A DNA stretch of 64,000 bases from Bacteroidota bacterium (GTDB taxonomy: Bacteria > Bacteroidota > Bacteroidia > AKYH767-A > OLB10): NCBI GenBank assembly GCA_016709725.1, contig JADJMG010000013.1:62001-126000 (forward strand), written 5' to 3'. The notes below the pieces were generated by a model. The model was not told the DNA's origin and ran no database searches. It worked only from the letters and a program-made list of their open reading frames with translations. How positions within the stretch are numbered: position 1 is the stretch's first letter; each line of letters opens with the position of its first letter. The position numbers were made by a program, and so were the translations under genes. This document shows positions 7,670-17,296 of the stretch, piece by piece.

Positions 7670-8659
7670 ATGTTGAAGATAGGTGTTTTAGGTGCAGGTC
7701 ATCTTGGAAAGATCCACATTAAGCAAATTCAGAGTTTACCACAGGTATATCAACTGGTGGGATTTTATGATCAGAATCCAGAAACAGCAGCCAAAGTTGA
7801 AGCTGAACTAGGAGCAAAATCTTTTGCTTCCATGGATGACTTAATTCAAGCGGTTGATGTTGTAGATGTGGTGACTCCTACTCTCAATCATTTCGAATGT
7901 GCCAGCAAAGCACTACGTGCATCAAAGCATGTTTTTGTGGAAAAGCCTTTGGCCAATACAATGCAGGAAGCTAAGGATCTTATTCAACTAGCGAAAGAAG
8001 CTTCCATGAAAGTTCAAGTGGGACATGTTGAACGTTTCAATCCAGCATTTAAAGCCGCACTCCCCTACTTGAATCAACCCTTGTTCATCGAAACGCATCG
8101 TTTGGCTCAATTTAATCCACGGGGTACTGATGTTTCAGTCGTGTTGGATTTGATGATTCATGATATCGATATCGTTTTGTCAGTGGTAAAATCAACCGTC
8201 AAGAAAATTAGTACCTCAGGAGTTGCTGTGGTAAGTGATACACCCGATATTGCCAATGCACGTATTGAATTCGATAATGGTTGCGTGGCTAATCTTACAG
8301 CAAGTCGTATTTCCCTAAAAAATATGCGTAAGAGTCGTTTCTTTCAACGCGATGCATACATCTCTGTCGATTTTTTCAAGCGCTCCACTGAAGTTGTGCG
8401 TCTAAAAGAAGTTTCAGGAGACCCCGATCCACTAGCAGTATTGTTGGAATTGGGAGAAGGAAAGCCCACGAAGCAAATATATTTTGAAAATCCAAAAGTT
8501 GATGAAAGCAATGCCATTCAGGAAGAGCTACTTTCATTTGCCAATGCGATTAATGAGGATAAATTACCTTTAGTTGATATTGAAGATGGCTTTGCTGCGT
8601 TAAACATTGCGCATCAGATTGCCGATAAACTAAAAATGTTACCTTCCATGGTTTTGTAA
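7670..8659 (+). CDS. Gfo/Idh/MocA-family NAD(P)-dependent oxidoreductase
   Basis: A 329-residue sugar or sugar-acid dehydrogenase-like protein. The Rossmann fold opens with VLGAGHLGKIH (GxGxxG at residues 8-13), the conserved EKPLANT near residue 92 supplies the catalytic-site Lys, and VVLDLMIHDIDI contains the HDxD segment that ends the active site. The exact substrate cannot be read from sequence. It leads an operon: the next gene, a lipoprotein, starts 25 bases on and is coupled to a polyprenyl-phosphate sugar transferase, so a nucleotide-sugar substrate for surface polysaccharide is plausible but inferred. Confidence 0.85.
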   Translation: MLKIGVLGAGHLGKIHIKQIQSLPQVYQLVGFYDQNPETAAKVEAELGAKSFASMDDLIQAVDVVDVVTPTLNHFECASKALRASKHVFVEKPLANTMQEAKDLIQLAKEASMKVQVGHVERFNPAFKAALPYLNQPLFIETHRLAQFNPRGTDVSVVLDLMIHDIDIVLSVVKSTVKKISTSGVAVVSDTPDIANARIEFDNGCVANLTASRISLKNMRKSRFFQRDAYISVDFFKRSTEVVRLKEVSGDPDPLAVLLELGEGKPTKQIYFENPKVDESNAIQEELLSFANAINEDKLPLVDIEDGFAALNIAHQIADKLKMLPSMVL

Positions 8660-8684
8660 TTGGTTCCCTTAAAACGTTAGTCCT

Positions 8685-9566
8685 ATGATTCAATTGAAAA
8701 GCATTTTGCTCAACCTTCTATTTATTGGTATTGCTAGCGGATGGTCGAGTTGTAATCTGATTAACCCCGATGAATCCATTCCAGCTTATATTGAAGTGCG
8801 TGGAATCACGACCACTTCCAATTATATTACTCAAGGATCTGCTTCTAATAATATCACCGATGTTTGGGTGTATGCAGGTGGCGCCTATTTAGGAACCTTT
8901 GAACTACCAGCCCGGATTCCAATCCTTTTAGAAGGTAAACATAAAATCACATTGGGTGCCGGCATCAAAGCAAACGGCATTTCATCAACTAGTGAATTTT
9001 ATAATTTGTACAAATTTCATGATGTGGAATTAGACCTCATTCCAGGCAAAGTGACCGTAGTTGATACATTTTCGGTTTCCTATTTTCCCGCAATTCAATA
9101 CGTTTGGTACGAAGATTTTGAAAAAGACACAAGTGGCGGTGGAATCAGTTTAGATACAACAGACATCAGCTTGGCTGAAATTTTTCCTGACTCCGTTGAG
9201 GTGTTCGAAGGAAAAAGAAGCTTAAGAATGCAAGTAACTACGGCCTTTAATTTTATTGAATGCCGTACGGTGGGCGATGGATATATTTTACCCGTAGGAA
9301 GAGATGTTTATTTAGAAATGGATTATAAATGTAGCCAACCTTTTATTATGGGATTGATAGGTGTGACAAATAATGGTGAAAAGCGTATACCTATTATTCG
9401 GCTAAATCCGAAATCGGATTGGAATAAAATTTATGTGCGACTTGGACCGTATGTGAATTTCAATACAGATGCATTTAAATTCAAAGTTTATTACCGAGTT
9501 GCCCTTCCATCCACAGAAACAGAAGGAACGGTCTATCTCGATAATTTGAAGTTAATTTCTAATTAA
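8685..9566 (+). CDS. Secreted lipoprotein of unknown function
   Basis: A 293-residue protein with a signal peptide (MIQLKSILLNLLFIGIASGW) ending at SSC, so probably lipidated on Cys23, although the residue at -3 (Trp) is not the usual Leu. The N-terminal half contains a short beta-rich region (VWVYAGGAYLGTFELPARIP) like PEGA-type surface modules. The C-terminal half, from YEDFEKDTSGG to VYLDNLKLISN, has the layout of a carbohydrate-binding jelly roll. I cannot name a family with certainty. Its stop overlaps the following ATG by one base (TAATG), so it is translated with the sugar transferase. Confidence 0.75.
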   Translation: MIQLKSILLNLLFIGIASGWSSCNLINPDESIPAYIEVRGITTTSNYITQGSASNNITDVWVYAGGAYLGTFELPARIPILLEGKHKITLGAGIKANGISSTSEFYNLYKFHDVELDLIPGKVTVVDTFSVSYFPAIQYVWYEDFEKDTSGGGISLDTTDISLAEIFPDSVEVFEGKRSLRMQVTTAFNFIECRTVGDGYILPVGRDVYLEMDYKCSQPFIMGLIGVTNNGEKRIPIIRLNPKSDWNKIYVRLGPYVNFNTDAFKFKVYYRVALPSTETEGTVYLDNLKLISN

Positions 9567-10981
9567 TGAATAAGCCCAGACAGATCATTAAGTATGTCAT
9601 TGCCGATTTATTGTCGGCGATGCTCGCTTGGGCTTTATTTTACTATTATCGAAAGATTGGAATTGAATCTGCCTTGTATGGCGCACATCTACCTTTTCAA
9701 CCTGATAAAAATTTTTATTTAGGAATAACAGTTTTACCTATTGCTTGGGTGGGCATTTATGCGTTGGTAGGAACTTACAATGATATTTATCGAAAATCGA
9801 GGTTACGTGAGTTTGGACAAACGTTGTATGTTTCATTAATTGGAGTCCTGCTCATCTTTTTTTCACTCCTTTTAGATGATGTAATCGTATCTTATAAAAG
9901 TTACTACAACATCTTTTTTGTTTTGTTCTTCTTGCAATTTGGAATTACTTCCATTGTTCGATTTTTTATTACCACACATACGGCTCGAAAAATCAAGAAT
10001 CGAGAAATTGGATTCCCTACTTTGATTATTGGCAGCAGTGAGCGTGCCGTAAATTTGTTCAAAGAATATGAAGAGGAAAAATTAAGCTTGGGTTACAAGT
10101 TCGTCGGCTTTATCCATGTCGATCATAATAATGGAAAGTATTTTGGTGACCTTTTGCCCCATCTAGGAGGCATTGAAGACCTCACTCAAATTATCGACGC
10201 CAATAAAATTGAAGAAGTAATTATTGCCATCGAATCCTCCGAGCATGAATTTATAGGAAGAATCATCAATGAACTGGAAGATAAAGATGTCATCATCAAA
10301 ATCATTCCTGACATGTACGATATCCTTGCCGGCACGGTAAAGATGACGTCTATTTTCGGATCACCACTTATTATAATCAATCCTTCTTTGATGCCTGTTT
10401 GGCAGCAGTCGATGAAGCGAATTTTAGATATTCTAGTTTCGCTTTTCTTCTTGATGCTTTTGAGTCCAGTATATGTAATTACTTCCATTATCATTAAAGT
10501 TTCTTCCCGTGGACCGATATTCTTCGTTCAAGAGCGTATTGGATTACATGGAAATCCATTTACCATTTACAAGTTTCGTTCGATGTTTGTAGGTGCCGAA
10601 AAAGGTACGCCAATGCTTTCCAGTGACAATGACAATCGCATCACACCTTTCGGAAAGTTTATGCGCGGCATTCGACTCGATGAAATCCCACAGTTTTATA
10701 ATGTTCTTATTGGCGATATGTCGCTCGTTGGACCTCGTCCCGAACGACAATTCTTCATCGACCAAATTATGCAACGAGCTCCGCACTACCGTCACCTACA
10801 CAAAGTACGCCCTGGAATTACCAGCTGGGGACAAGTGAAGTATGGTTATGCAGAAAACGTGGAGGAAATGATTCATCGTTTGAAATACGATATTATTTAT
10901 ATCGAAAACATGTCTCTTTCTCTCGACTTTAAAATCCTTTTTTATACGATCAAAACAGTATTACAACGTAGTGGGAAGTAG
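9566..10981 (+). CDS. Polyprenyl-phosphate glycosylphosphotransferase (exopolysaccharide initiating sugar transferase)
   Basis: A 471-residue membrane enzyme that transfers a sugar-1-phosphate onto undecaprenyl phosphate to start a surface polysaccharide. Four hydrophobic segments fill roughly residues 1-135, then a soluble CoA-binding-like domain (LIIGSSERAVNLFKEYEEEK), then a further membrane helix and the catalytic sugar-transferase domain from about residue 275: GPIFFVQERIGLHGNPFTIY, KFRSMF, the LDEIPQFYNVLIGDMSLVGP motif with the essential Asp-Glu pair, GPRPE and KVRPGITSWGQV. Length is normal. Third gene of the operon; no polymerase or flippase gene is nearby, so the rest of the pathway lies elsewhere. 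Confidence 0.92.
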   Translation: MNKPRQIIKYVIADLLSAMLAWALFYYYRKIGIESALYGAHLPFQPDKNFYLGITVLPIAWVGIYALVGTYNDIYRKSRLREFGQTLYVSLIGVLLIFFSLLLDDVIVSYKSYYNIFFVLFFLQFGITSIVRFFITTHTARKIKNREIGFPTLIIGSSERAVNLFKEYEEEKLSLGYKFVGFIHVDHNNGKYFGDLLPHLGGIEDLTQIIDANKIEEVIIAIESSEHEFIGRIINELEDKDVIIKIIPDMYDILAGTVKMTSIFGSPLIIINPSLMPVWQQSMKRILDILVSLFFLMLLSPVYVITSIIIKVSSRGPIFFVQERIGLHGNPFTIYKFRSMFVGAEKGTPMLSSDNDNRITPFGKFMRGIRLDEIPQFYNVLIGDMSLVGPRPERQFFIDQIMQRAPHYRHLHKVRPGITSWGQVKYGYAENVEEMIHRLKYDIIYIENMSLSLDFKILFYTIKTVLQRSGK

Positions 10982-11040
10982 CCGTTAGCTAAACAGTTAT
11001 TACAGATGCGAAGTGATTTTCCTAAAAAAAGTACTTTGTT

Positions 11041-11084
11041 TAAACGCAGTGACCGCTGCGGCTTCGCTGCGACCGCTGCGTTTA
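11041..11084. repeat. Imperfect GC-rich inverted repeat between convergent genes
   Basis: AAACGCAGTGACCGCTGCGG and its near reverse complement face each other around a GCTTCGC centre, ending in CGCTGCGTTT. It sits in the gap between the sugar transferase and recF and could fold in either transcript. Similar CGCAGCG words occur near 2470-2520, 6781-6815 and 27556-27580. Confidence 0.55.
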
Positions 11085-11199
11085 AATTGAAATACTTTTA
11101 GTAGACAAAATTTCGACAAAGTTGGGAAAGCGATTTGCTTTGGCTGTAGGCTACTCTAAGGATCTAAACAGCTAAAATTACTAAACCAGTATCGAGTAT

Positions 11200-12285
11200 C
11201 TAACGGTGGCACGGAAAAACCGTCAATGGAAACCCTATGGTTTCAAACACTGACTTTACATGTTCTTCTTGGGTATCGGTAATAAATAATTGCCCGAAGG
11301 TTTCTTTGCTTACTAATTCCATCAAACGCGTGATGCGATGAAGATCTAGCTTATCAAAAATATCATCCAGCAGCAAAATTGGTTTTAATCCGCAAGATCC
11401 TTTGATGATTTGAAACTGAGCTAACTTCAATGCTAAAATCACCGATTTCTGTTGCCCTTGTGATCCAATTCTTTTTACGGGATGGTCATTCAACGTAAAT
11501 TGCAAATCGTCTTTATGAATTCCAGTGGAAGTGTATTGTAAAGCCAAATCTTTTTGCAATGATTTACTGAGAAGATTCTCCATATTCTCCTTCTCCAAAC
11601 TACTTACATATTGAATATTGGCGAATTCTTTTTCCTGTGTCAAGTAGGCATATGAATCAGTAAAGAGAGGCAAGAAGTTTTTTATAAATTCTTTTCTAGC
11701 TTCATGAACCTTATGACCATACCCTGCTAGTTGTTCGTCCCACACTTGCCACATGGAGGCATCGGTATGCGCGCCTCTAGCCGTTTGTTTTAGTAATGCA
11801 TTTCGTTGCTGCAAAACGCGATTGTAAGCGATAAGATCATCCAAATAACCATGATCATATTGACAAATGATGCTATCCATCAATTTGCGGCGCTCTTCAC
11901 TCCCACCTATAATGAGTTCTTGGTCTACGGGTGCTTCCATCACGACGGGCAAGAGTCCAATATGGTCACCTAAGCGCGGATACTCCTTTTGATTTCTTTT
12001 GATGGTTTTTTTCTGATCATTTTTTACCACCACCAAAATTTCCTCTTCCTTATCATTCAACTCAAAAACACCTTTCAGAGAAAAAAAGGCTTCTCCATGC
12101 CGAATGGAATGAGTATCACTCGAATTAAAGTATGATTTGCAAAGGCATAAATAATGAATGGCGTCTAAAATATTCGTCTTTCCACTTCCGTTATTCCCCG
12201 TAAAAGCGTTAACTCCCTCAGCAAAAGTAAGTTCGGCTTCACCGTAATTCTTGAAGTTAAAGAGAGTAAGACTTTTTAAAAACAT
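11200..12285 (-). CDS. recF: DNA replication and repair protein RecF
   Basis: SMC-like ATPase that loads RecA at gaps through RecFOR. The 361-residue protein begins MFLKSLTLFNFKNYGEAEL, as RecF does, with Walker A GNNGSGKTN at residues 30-38, the signature GSQGQQKSVILALKLAQF near residue 285 and Walker B PILLLDDIFDKLD near residue 315. Length is normal. Its ATG lies four bases below a -7 box (12290-12297), so the message should be nearly leaderless. It stands alone and is not beside dnaA or dnaN, as is common outside the classic dnaA-dnaN-recF order. Confidence 0.95.
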   Translation of the reverse strand: MFLKSLTLFNFKNYGEAELTFAEGVNAFTGNNGSGKTNILDAIHYLCLCKSYFNSSDTHSIRHGEAFFSLKGVFELNDKEEEILVVVKNDQKKTIKRNQKEYPRLGDHIGLLPVVMEAPVDQELIIGGSEERRKLMDSIICQYDHGYLDDLIAYNRVLQQRNALLKQTARGAHTDASMWQVWDEQLAGYGHKVHEARKEFIKNFLPLFTDSYAYLTQEKEFANIQYVSSLEKENMENLLSKSLQKDLALQYTSTGIHKDDLQFTLNDHPVKRIGSQGQQKSVILALKLAQFQIIKGSCGLKPILLLDDIFDKLDLHRITRLMELVSKETFGQLFITDTQEEHVKSVFETIGFPLTVFPCHR

Positions 12286-12289
12286 ATGT

Positions 12290-12297
12290 CAAAAATA
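12290..12297 (-). promoter_or_regulatory. -7 promoter box of recF
   Basis: Reads TATTTTTG on the minus strand. Only four bases separate it from the recF ATG, which predicts a leaderless or almost leaderless mRNA. Confidence 0.5.
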
Positions 12298-12449
12298 GTG
12301 GCTAATTGATCAATTCCTTTAATTTGCATTACAATTTATTTACTTTTTTCAGATGTGTTTGATTGCTGAACCTAAAATAATTCCATTTGATTTATGGAAT
12401 CTAAAATAAGTTCGCATCTCTGCCCCTGAAAAATTAAAATACAAAAACT

Positions 12450-14063
12450 ATGAAGAATACATTTCGATTGCTCGTTATCTTGATCGCCTTCACTTTTAGC
12501 GCGAAAGCTCAAGATCCAATTTGGATTTCTAACTCAGAAGTGAAAGAAGTAAAAATTTATCAAACAGGAGCGATGGTTTACCGAAACGCAAAAGCCACAC
12601 TAAGTCCTGGACTTCAGGAAATCGTTATAGATGGGCTATCTCCTTACATTAATCCCCAAAGCATCATTTTAAAAGGAACTGGAGACGCCACCATTTTAGC
12701 AGTTTCCTTCCAGCAAAATTATTTAACCGAACAAAAGAAATCAAAGGAGATCGTTAATTTAGAAGACGACCTCGATTCGCTCAATCATCGTTTACAGCAA
12801 ATCAAAAACAGAAATGTTGTTTTAACAGAGGCTCAAAATTTGCTGATGGCGAACAAATCCATTGGCGGAGCAACCAACGGTGTAGTAGTGGATGAATTAG
12901 AACTTGTTGTTGATTATTTTTTAAAGAAGATGAATGAGTTGAAAGAAGAACAACTTGCCTCTGTAGCCAAAGAAAAAAGTTGAACGATCAAATTAAAAAG
13001 TTACAACAACAGTTAAACGTAATCCGACAAAAGCAGCAACAATCAACCGGAAATATTATTGTTAGGGTAAATGTAAATTCAAAACGAACTCCAACTTTGA
13101 ATTCAGCTATGTGATATCTAACAATGTTTCTTGGTATCCGTTTTACGATATCAAAGTGAAGGATGTTAATTCTCCTGCTGAATTGGTTTACAAAGCTAAG
13201 GTAAGTCAAAGCACCGGTGAAGATTGGAATCAAGTTAAAATTGGATTAAGCACAGGAAATCCATCGATCGGAAGCGAACGTCCCCAAATGAGTCCTTGGT
13301 TTTTAAATTTCTATCAGCCTTATCAACAGTTGCAAGGAATACGTCGTGATAAAAAACAATTAGAACAAGCACCCATGATGAGTTCAGGAGAAGCGGCCAG
13401 TGATGCTAATAGTCTCAAGGAAATGACTACGATCCCTGTCATGATGAATGAAAATCAATTGTCAACTAGTTTCGATATTCAAGGTGCCTACTCTATTCCT
13501 TCAGATGGACAAGAATATCAAGTAGAAGTTCAAAAGTTCACTCTAAAATCGACGTATAATTATGTTGGACTTCCAAAATTAGATAGTGATGCTTTCTTAA
13601 CAGCATCGGTTACTGGATGGGAAGAGTTGAGTTTGAGTCCGGGTGGAGCCAATGTTTATTTTGATGGTGCCTTTGTTGGAGAATCGTTTATCAATCCGGC
13701 CGAAACCAGCGACACTTTAGAAATCTCATTAGGTCGTGACAAGCGCATCGTGATGAAACGTGAAAAGCTAAAAGATGTTAGTGGAAATAAATTCTTCGGT
13801 GGTAATAAAGAGCGGACATTGGCCTTCGACATCAGTGTTAAAATGGAAAGAAAGAAGCCGTGACGATGATTTTATATGATCAAGTTCCTTTGAGCAATCA
13901 AAAGGAGATCGAAGTAAAAATTGATGAGATGAGTGGCGCGCAATACAATTCCGAAACTGGAGAAATAAAATGGACACTCACATTAGCCCCTGGCGAAACG
14001 ATGACAAAGAGATTGGCGTTTAAAGTAAAGTATCCAAAAGACAAGCAGATTATGGGCTTGTAA
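12450..14063 (+). CDS. DUF4139-domain secreted protein (disrupted by three frameshifts)
   Basis: Three single-base losses at A runs (12973-12978, 13081-13084, 13840-13843) split one gene; restoring them gives about 538 residues. A signal peptide ends at FSAKA. The N-terminal part (SEVKEVKIYQTGAMVYRNAK) is the DUF4140-like beta domain, followed by a coiled coil (EIVNLEDDLDSLNHRLQQIK and QLNDQIKKLQQQLN-like), then the DUF4139 barrel beginning YVISNNVSWYPFYDIKV and containing KVSQSTGEDWNQVKIGLSTG. It ends RLAFKVKYPKDKQIMGL, as the family does. Known members include MuiA-type mucoidy inhibitors; molecular function is unsettled. Three indels could mean a pseudogene, but the code between them is well kept, so consensus error is more likely. 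Confidence 0.8.
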
Positions 14064-14065
14064 AC

Positions 14066-14100
14066 AAAATGTTGGCATCGAGAGCCTCAGCCAACATTTT
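14066..14100. terminator. Bidirectional hairpin terminator after the DUF4139 gene
   Basis: AAAATGTTGGC and GCCAACATTTT form a perfect 11-bp stem with A and T runs on both sides, so it can stop transcription from either strand. It begins three bases after the DUF4139 stop. Confidence 0.8.
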
Positions 14101-14138
14101 AACGATACCTGAAGGAACCCGCGGGTAGCATGTTATCG

Positions 14139-14171
14139 AAAGAGCAGGATGAAAATTCTGCTCTTTTTTTA
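14139..14171 (+). terminator. Second terminator-like hairpin
   Basis: AGAGCAG and CTGCTCT form a 7-bp stem followed by seven T. It lies 40 bases beyond the first terminator. Confidence 0.65.
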
Positions 14172-14197
14172 TTCAAACAGTCCATAGTATTTTTGAA

Positions 14198-14410
14198 CCT
14201 GCCTGCAGCAGGCAGGCACGGACCCCGCAGTGTTGCGGGGCAGGTGACACTGATCAATCGGATTGGCGCGGATTAATTCATAGTTAAACTAAAACCTAAG
14301 TGCACTAAAGTGGCCTCTAGCGCTTATTGTGTTGAAAAAAAGCAAGAGTCGAAGCTTAATTTCCATCTTGACTATAAAAAACTAGCAGCCAAAAGCTAGA
14401 AGCAAAAAAC
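14198..14410. repeat. Gap between DUF4139 and a secreted protein: GC palindromes and AGCTAG words
   Basis: This rest of the 410-base convergent gap holds no gene. It contains CCTGCCTGCAGCAGGCAGG (near-perfect palindrome), CCCCGCAGTGTTGCGGGG (hairpin with 7-bp stem), and further on ACTAGCAGCCAAAAGCTAG, a word of the AGCTACTAGCTGC family seen at other gaps. Confidence 0.55.
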
Positions 14411-14473
14411 ATAATTCAACTAATAAGCAATTTAAAAAATACCATTTTTTTACCGCATAAAACTAAAAAGAAC

Positions 14474-14812
14474 TCAGAGTTCGTAGCTCACAGAATGAAT
14501 AAAACAAGGGCTTTTGCTAACTTCTTCCACTTTTCCATCGGCATGCTCAACTTTTAACTTCACACGTTGACCTTTCTTGTAGTTTTCCATCACCACACGT
14601 AATCCATCGGGCGAAAGAGTGCCTTTTATCTTTTCTCCGCTTTGTTCGTAGCGCAACTCATCGATGGATTTTACAGGCTCATCTAATTGAAATTGGTATT
14701 GCCTAAATTGATCAGGCATAAATAAAGTATCCTGCTTCAAATTTTGACCTTGCGCCGAAAAAGATATGGCGGCTATCATTAAGAAATGCGATATAAAAAT
14801 GATTTTCTTCAT
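14474..14812 (-). CDS. Small secreted protein of unknown function
   Basis: A 112-residue protein with a signal peptide (KKIIFISHFLMIAAISFSAQ, cleavage probably after SAQG). The mature part is about 90 residues and rich in Lys, Glu and Val, with probable beta strands (RVKLKVEHADGKVEEVSKSP). It contains no motif I recognise. It is divergent from the TIGR00266 gene, with 138 bases between them, and convergent with the DUF4139 gene. Confidence 0.65.
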   Translation of the reverse strand: MKKIIFISHFLMIAAISFSAQGQNLKQDTLFMPDQFRQYQFQLDEPVKSIDELRYEQSGEKIKGTLSPDGLRVVMENYKKGQRVKLKVEHADGKVEEVSKSPCFIHSVSYEL

Positions 14813-14950
14813 CCCTCTAAGTTACGAATAAATTAAATATGATTTGTTCTTGCTAAAATATTAAATCCTTTTTTTATTTTTATCGAAATCCTTCGGGTAA
14901 TATTCTACCATTCCCGTTAAAAACTAAACGAATAAAACTCAAATAAAATT

Positions 14951-15709
14951 ATGGCACACGACATCGATTATCAAATAATAGGCGACGACATACAGGTTGT
15001 AGAGGTAGAAATGGATCCAGGCGAAGCGGTTCGTGCGGAGGCGGGTGCTATGCTTTTTATGGAGGATGATATTGAAATGCAAACCCATACGGGCGGTGGA
15101 ATTTTTAAAGGCTTAAAGCGAATGATTACGGGTGAAAGTTTCTTTATTACCACTTTTTCGAACAATGGAAACCAAAAGCGAAAAATGGCATTTGCGGCTC
15201 CCTACCCTGGCAAAATCATCGCCATCAATCCCATGGATTTTGGTGGAAAATTTCTTTGTCAGAAAGATGGTTTCTTATGTGCCGCACAAGGCATCGAGAT
15301 TAACATTGCCTTTACAAAACGAATTGGTGCCGGACTTTTTGGTGGTGAGGGATTCATCCTTCAGGAATTGTCGGGTGATGGAAATACATTCATACACGCA
15401 GGAGGCACCATTTTAAAACGACAATTAGCGCCGGGAGAAACGCTTCGTGTCGACACCGGCTGTTTGGTAGCTTTCGAACCATCGGTGCATTACGACATAA
15501 AATTCATTGGTGGATTTCGTAATTCATTGTTCGGTGGTGAAGGATTGTTTTATGCTTTGATTACAGGTCCGGGATTGGTGTATTTACAAAGTGTACCTTT
15601 CTCTCGTATGGCAGATCGCATAGTGGCTGCATCACGCGTAGGTGGAGGAAGAGAAGAATCTAGAGGGTTAGGTGGGTTGTTGGGTGGGATGATCAGTGGG
15701 AAAGAATAA
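14951..15709 (+). CDS. TIGR00266/AIM24-family protein
   Basis: A 252-residue beta-rich protein of the AIM24 family, whose bacterial members are cytoplasmic and of unknown function. Diagnostic strings are VEVEMDPGEAVRAEAGAMLF near the N-terminus, GIFKGLKRMITGESFF in the middle, and FIGGFRNSLFGGEGLFYALI followed by GPGLVYLQSVPFSRMA, as in the family. The C-terminus is glycine-rich (GLGGLLGGMISGKE). Length is normal. It is a single gene whose end abuts a repeat cluster in a convergent gap. Confidence 0.9.
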   Translation: MAHDIDYQIIGDDIQVVEVEMDPGEAVRAEAGAMLFMEDDIEMQTHTGGGIFKGLKRMITGESFFITTFSNNGNQKRKMAFAAPYPGKIIAINPMDFGGKFLCQKDGFLCAAQGIEINIAFTKRIGAGLFGGEGFILQELSGDGNTFIHAGGTILKRQLAPGETLRVDTGCLVAFEPSVHYDIKFIGGFRNSLFGGEGLFYALITGPGLVYLQSVPFSRMADRIVAASRVGGGREESRGLGGLLGGMISGKE

Positions 15710-15712
15710 TAA

Positions 15713-15967
15713 CTCGAAATGCGAATAATCACAAAGGACGCGAAATGCGAATGAACACGAAATGCGAAAAAGGAAATTTCGCACCGCTTCGCGATATTAA
15801 ATTCTTGTTATAATTAAATGTTAATTTTCTTTAGCAAAGTAATCAGCGGAGAATTAATAAACATGCACAATAGCAAATTTCGCATTTCGTGTTCATTCGC
15901 ATTTCGCGTCAGATCGCATTTTCGTGTTCATTCGCATTTCGCGTCAGATTGTATTTCGCGTCAGATC
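15713..15967. repeat. CGAAATGCG repeat cluster in a convergent gap (cluster 1)
   Basis: The left arm has ACGCGAAATGCGAATGAACA and CACGAAATGCGAAAA; the right arm has the reverse orientation, TTTCGCATTTCGTGTTCATT repeated with CGCATTTCGCGTCAGAT. The two arms can pair as a long imperfect hairpin. It lies between TIGR00266 and the MBL hydrolase, which converge. Confidence 0.8.
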
Positions 15968-15985
15968 TTATTTTGTTGCGACCAG

Positions 15986-16750
15986 CTAATTTTTCACTAT
16001 AAGTCCATCGAATGCAACCTTAATTCCTTTCGGCAGCCCTGCTTCTACTTCTGCATGCAAGCCCATTTGGTGACTGAGGTGAATTAAATAACCTTGTTCG
16101 GGAGCAAAATGTTGCATCATTTGGATGGCTTCGTCGAGGGTAAAATGGGAAACATGGGGTTCTTTGCGAAGTGCATTTAAAACCAAAATTTTTGATCCTT
16201 CAATTTTTGAAAATTCTTCTTCAGGAATTGTTTTCGCATCTGTGATGTAGGTAAAATCGCCAATGCGGAATCCGAAAATATCGAGGAGGTAATGTTTAAT
16301 TAGAATAGGTGTAAAAGTGATGGTACCAATTTGAAATGGTTTATTCTCTATCGTAATCAAATTCAGTTCTGGCACTCCAGGGTATTTTATAGCATCAAAA
16401 GCATAATGAAATTCTCGTTTTATTGCCTCTTGAACCGCAACAGAAGAATAAATATCAACGGGTTTCTGATTGATATAATTGAATGCCCGAATATCATCCA
16501 TGCCAGCAATATGATCTTTATGTTCGTGAGTGAAGAGTAAACCGTCTAATTTCTTTACTCCGTAACGAAGCATTTGTTGTCGAAAATCAGGACCCGAATC
16601 GATTACCACTGTGGTATGTTCATCCTCTACCAGAATAGAAGTTCGTAAACGATTATCACGAGGATCAAGGCTTTTGCAGACTTCACAAGTGCAAGCAATG
16701 ACAGGAACACCCTGTGATGTACCGGTGCCTAAAAAGGTGATCTTCAACAA
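15986..16750 (-). CDS. MBL-fold metallo-hydrolase (PhnP-like)
   Basis: A 254-residue beta-lactamase-fold hydrolase. The N-terminus FLGTGTSQGVPVIACTCEVC is typical of the PhnP-like cyclic-phosphodiesterase group, with a CxCxxC that may bind an extra zinc. The metal site is THEHKDH at residues 74-80 (HxHxDH), followed by the Asp of TYITDAKTIP and the late His of LIHLSHQMG. Substrate unknown; small phosphodiester substrates are likely by family. It starts four bases after the stop of a small conserved gene, so the two are cotranscribed. Confidence 0.87.
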   Translation of the reverse strand: MLKITFLGTGTSQGVPVIACTCEVCKSLDPRDNRLRTSILVEDEHTTVVIDSGPDFRQQMLRYGVKKLDGLLFTHEHKDHIAGMDDIRAFNYINQKPVDIYSSVAVQEAIKREFHYAFDAIKYPGVPELNLITIENKPFQIGTITFTPILIKHYLLDIFGFRIGDFTYITDAKTIPEEEFSKIEGSKILVLNALRKEPHVSHFTLDEAIQMMQHFAPEQGYLIHLSHQMGLHAEVEAGLPKGIKVAFDGLIVKN

Positions 16751-16754
16751 GGGA

Positions 16755-17135
16755 CTAAGGGTTTGTAGGGTTTTCGTTTGAATCTTCAGCTATCACTTCT
16801 TCTACTGAAACGGGTTCATCGGAAGCAACTGCTTCGAATGGTGTGCCTGGAAACTCCTTGTCAAAATTGAGTTCGTCTGCTTGAATTTTATTCTTGAGGC
16901 CGATGGTTCTTAAATCAACCTGGATCGTTTTGTTCTCCACTAAAGATTGAATAATCTCCAATAAGGATTGAATTCGACTCTCCAAAACAGAAAACTTATT
17001 GATAACCACCACTTTCTTGTCTTCTAAAATACAAAAGTTAGACTTGAAATTTCCTTTTTCATAGCGAACGTCGTAGCCAGATTGCTCCAACACTTCTTCT
17101 AATTTCTTTAAATATGCGGGGGTAAATTTTGCCAT
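16755..17135 (-). CDS. Small cytoplasmic protein of unknown function upstream of the MBL hydrolase
   Basis: A 126-residue protein starting at ATG 17135 (MAKFTPAYLKKLEEVLEQSG); a longer frame adds 42 residues from the intergenic side without a better start. It has a helical N-terminus, a beta patch (VRYEKGNFKSNFCILEDKKV), a helix (ESRIQSLLEIIQSL) and an acidic disordered tail (EEVIAEDSNENP). No named domain is seen. It is the first gene of a two-gene unit with the MBL hydrolase and divergent from pntA. Confidence 0.7.
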   Translation of the reverse strand: MAKFTPAYLKKLEEVLEQSGYDVRYEKGNFKSNFCILEDKKVVVINKFSVLESRIQSLLEIIQSLVENKTIQVDLRTIGLKNKIQADELNFDKEFPGTPFEAVASDEPVSVEEVIAEDSNENPTNP

Positions 17136-17296
17136 AGCTGTCCTACAAAAGTCGTGATTTTTATGCTCTGAACAAAAAATATTAGTTTCTAAATTATGAA
17201 CAGGCCATCTATTTGCTTTTTGACTCCAATTTTCCACTCTTTTTATATTCCTTTGCACCACGAAATTATATTCGGATTAAAACGAAATTCTTTACT

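Noticed and set aside
15818..16087. Plus-strand open frame beginning MLIFFSKVISGELINMHNSK
   Set aside because: It runs through a CGCATTTCG repeat and then opposite the MBL hydrolase gene; no motif is present.
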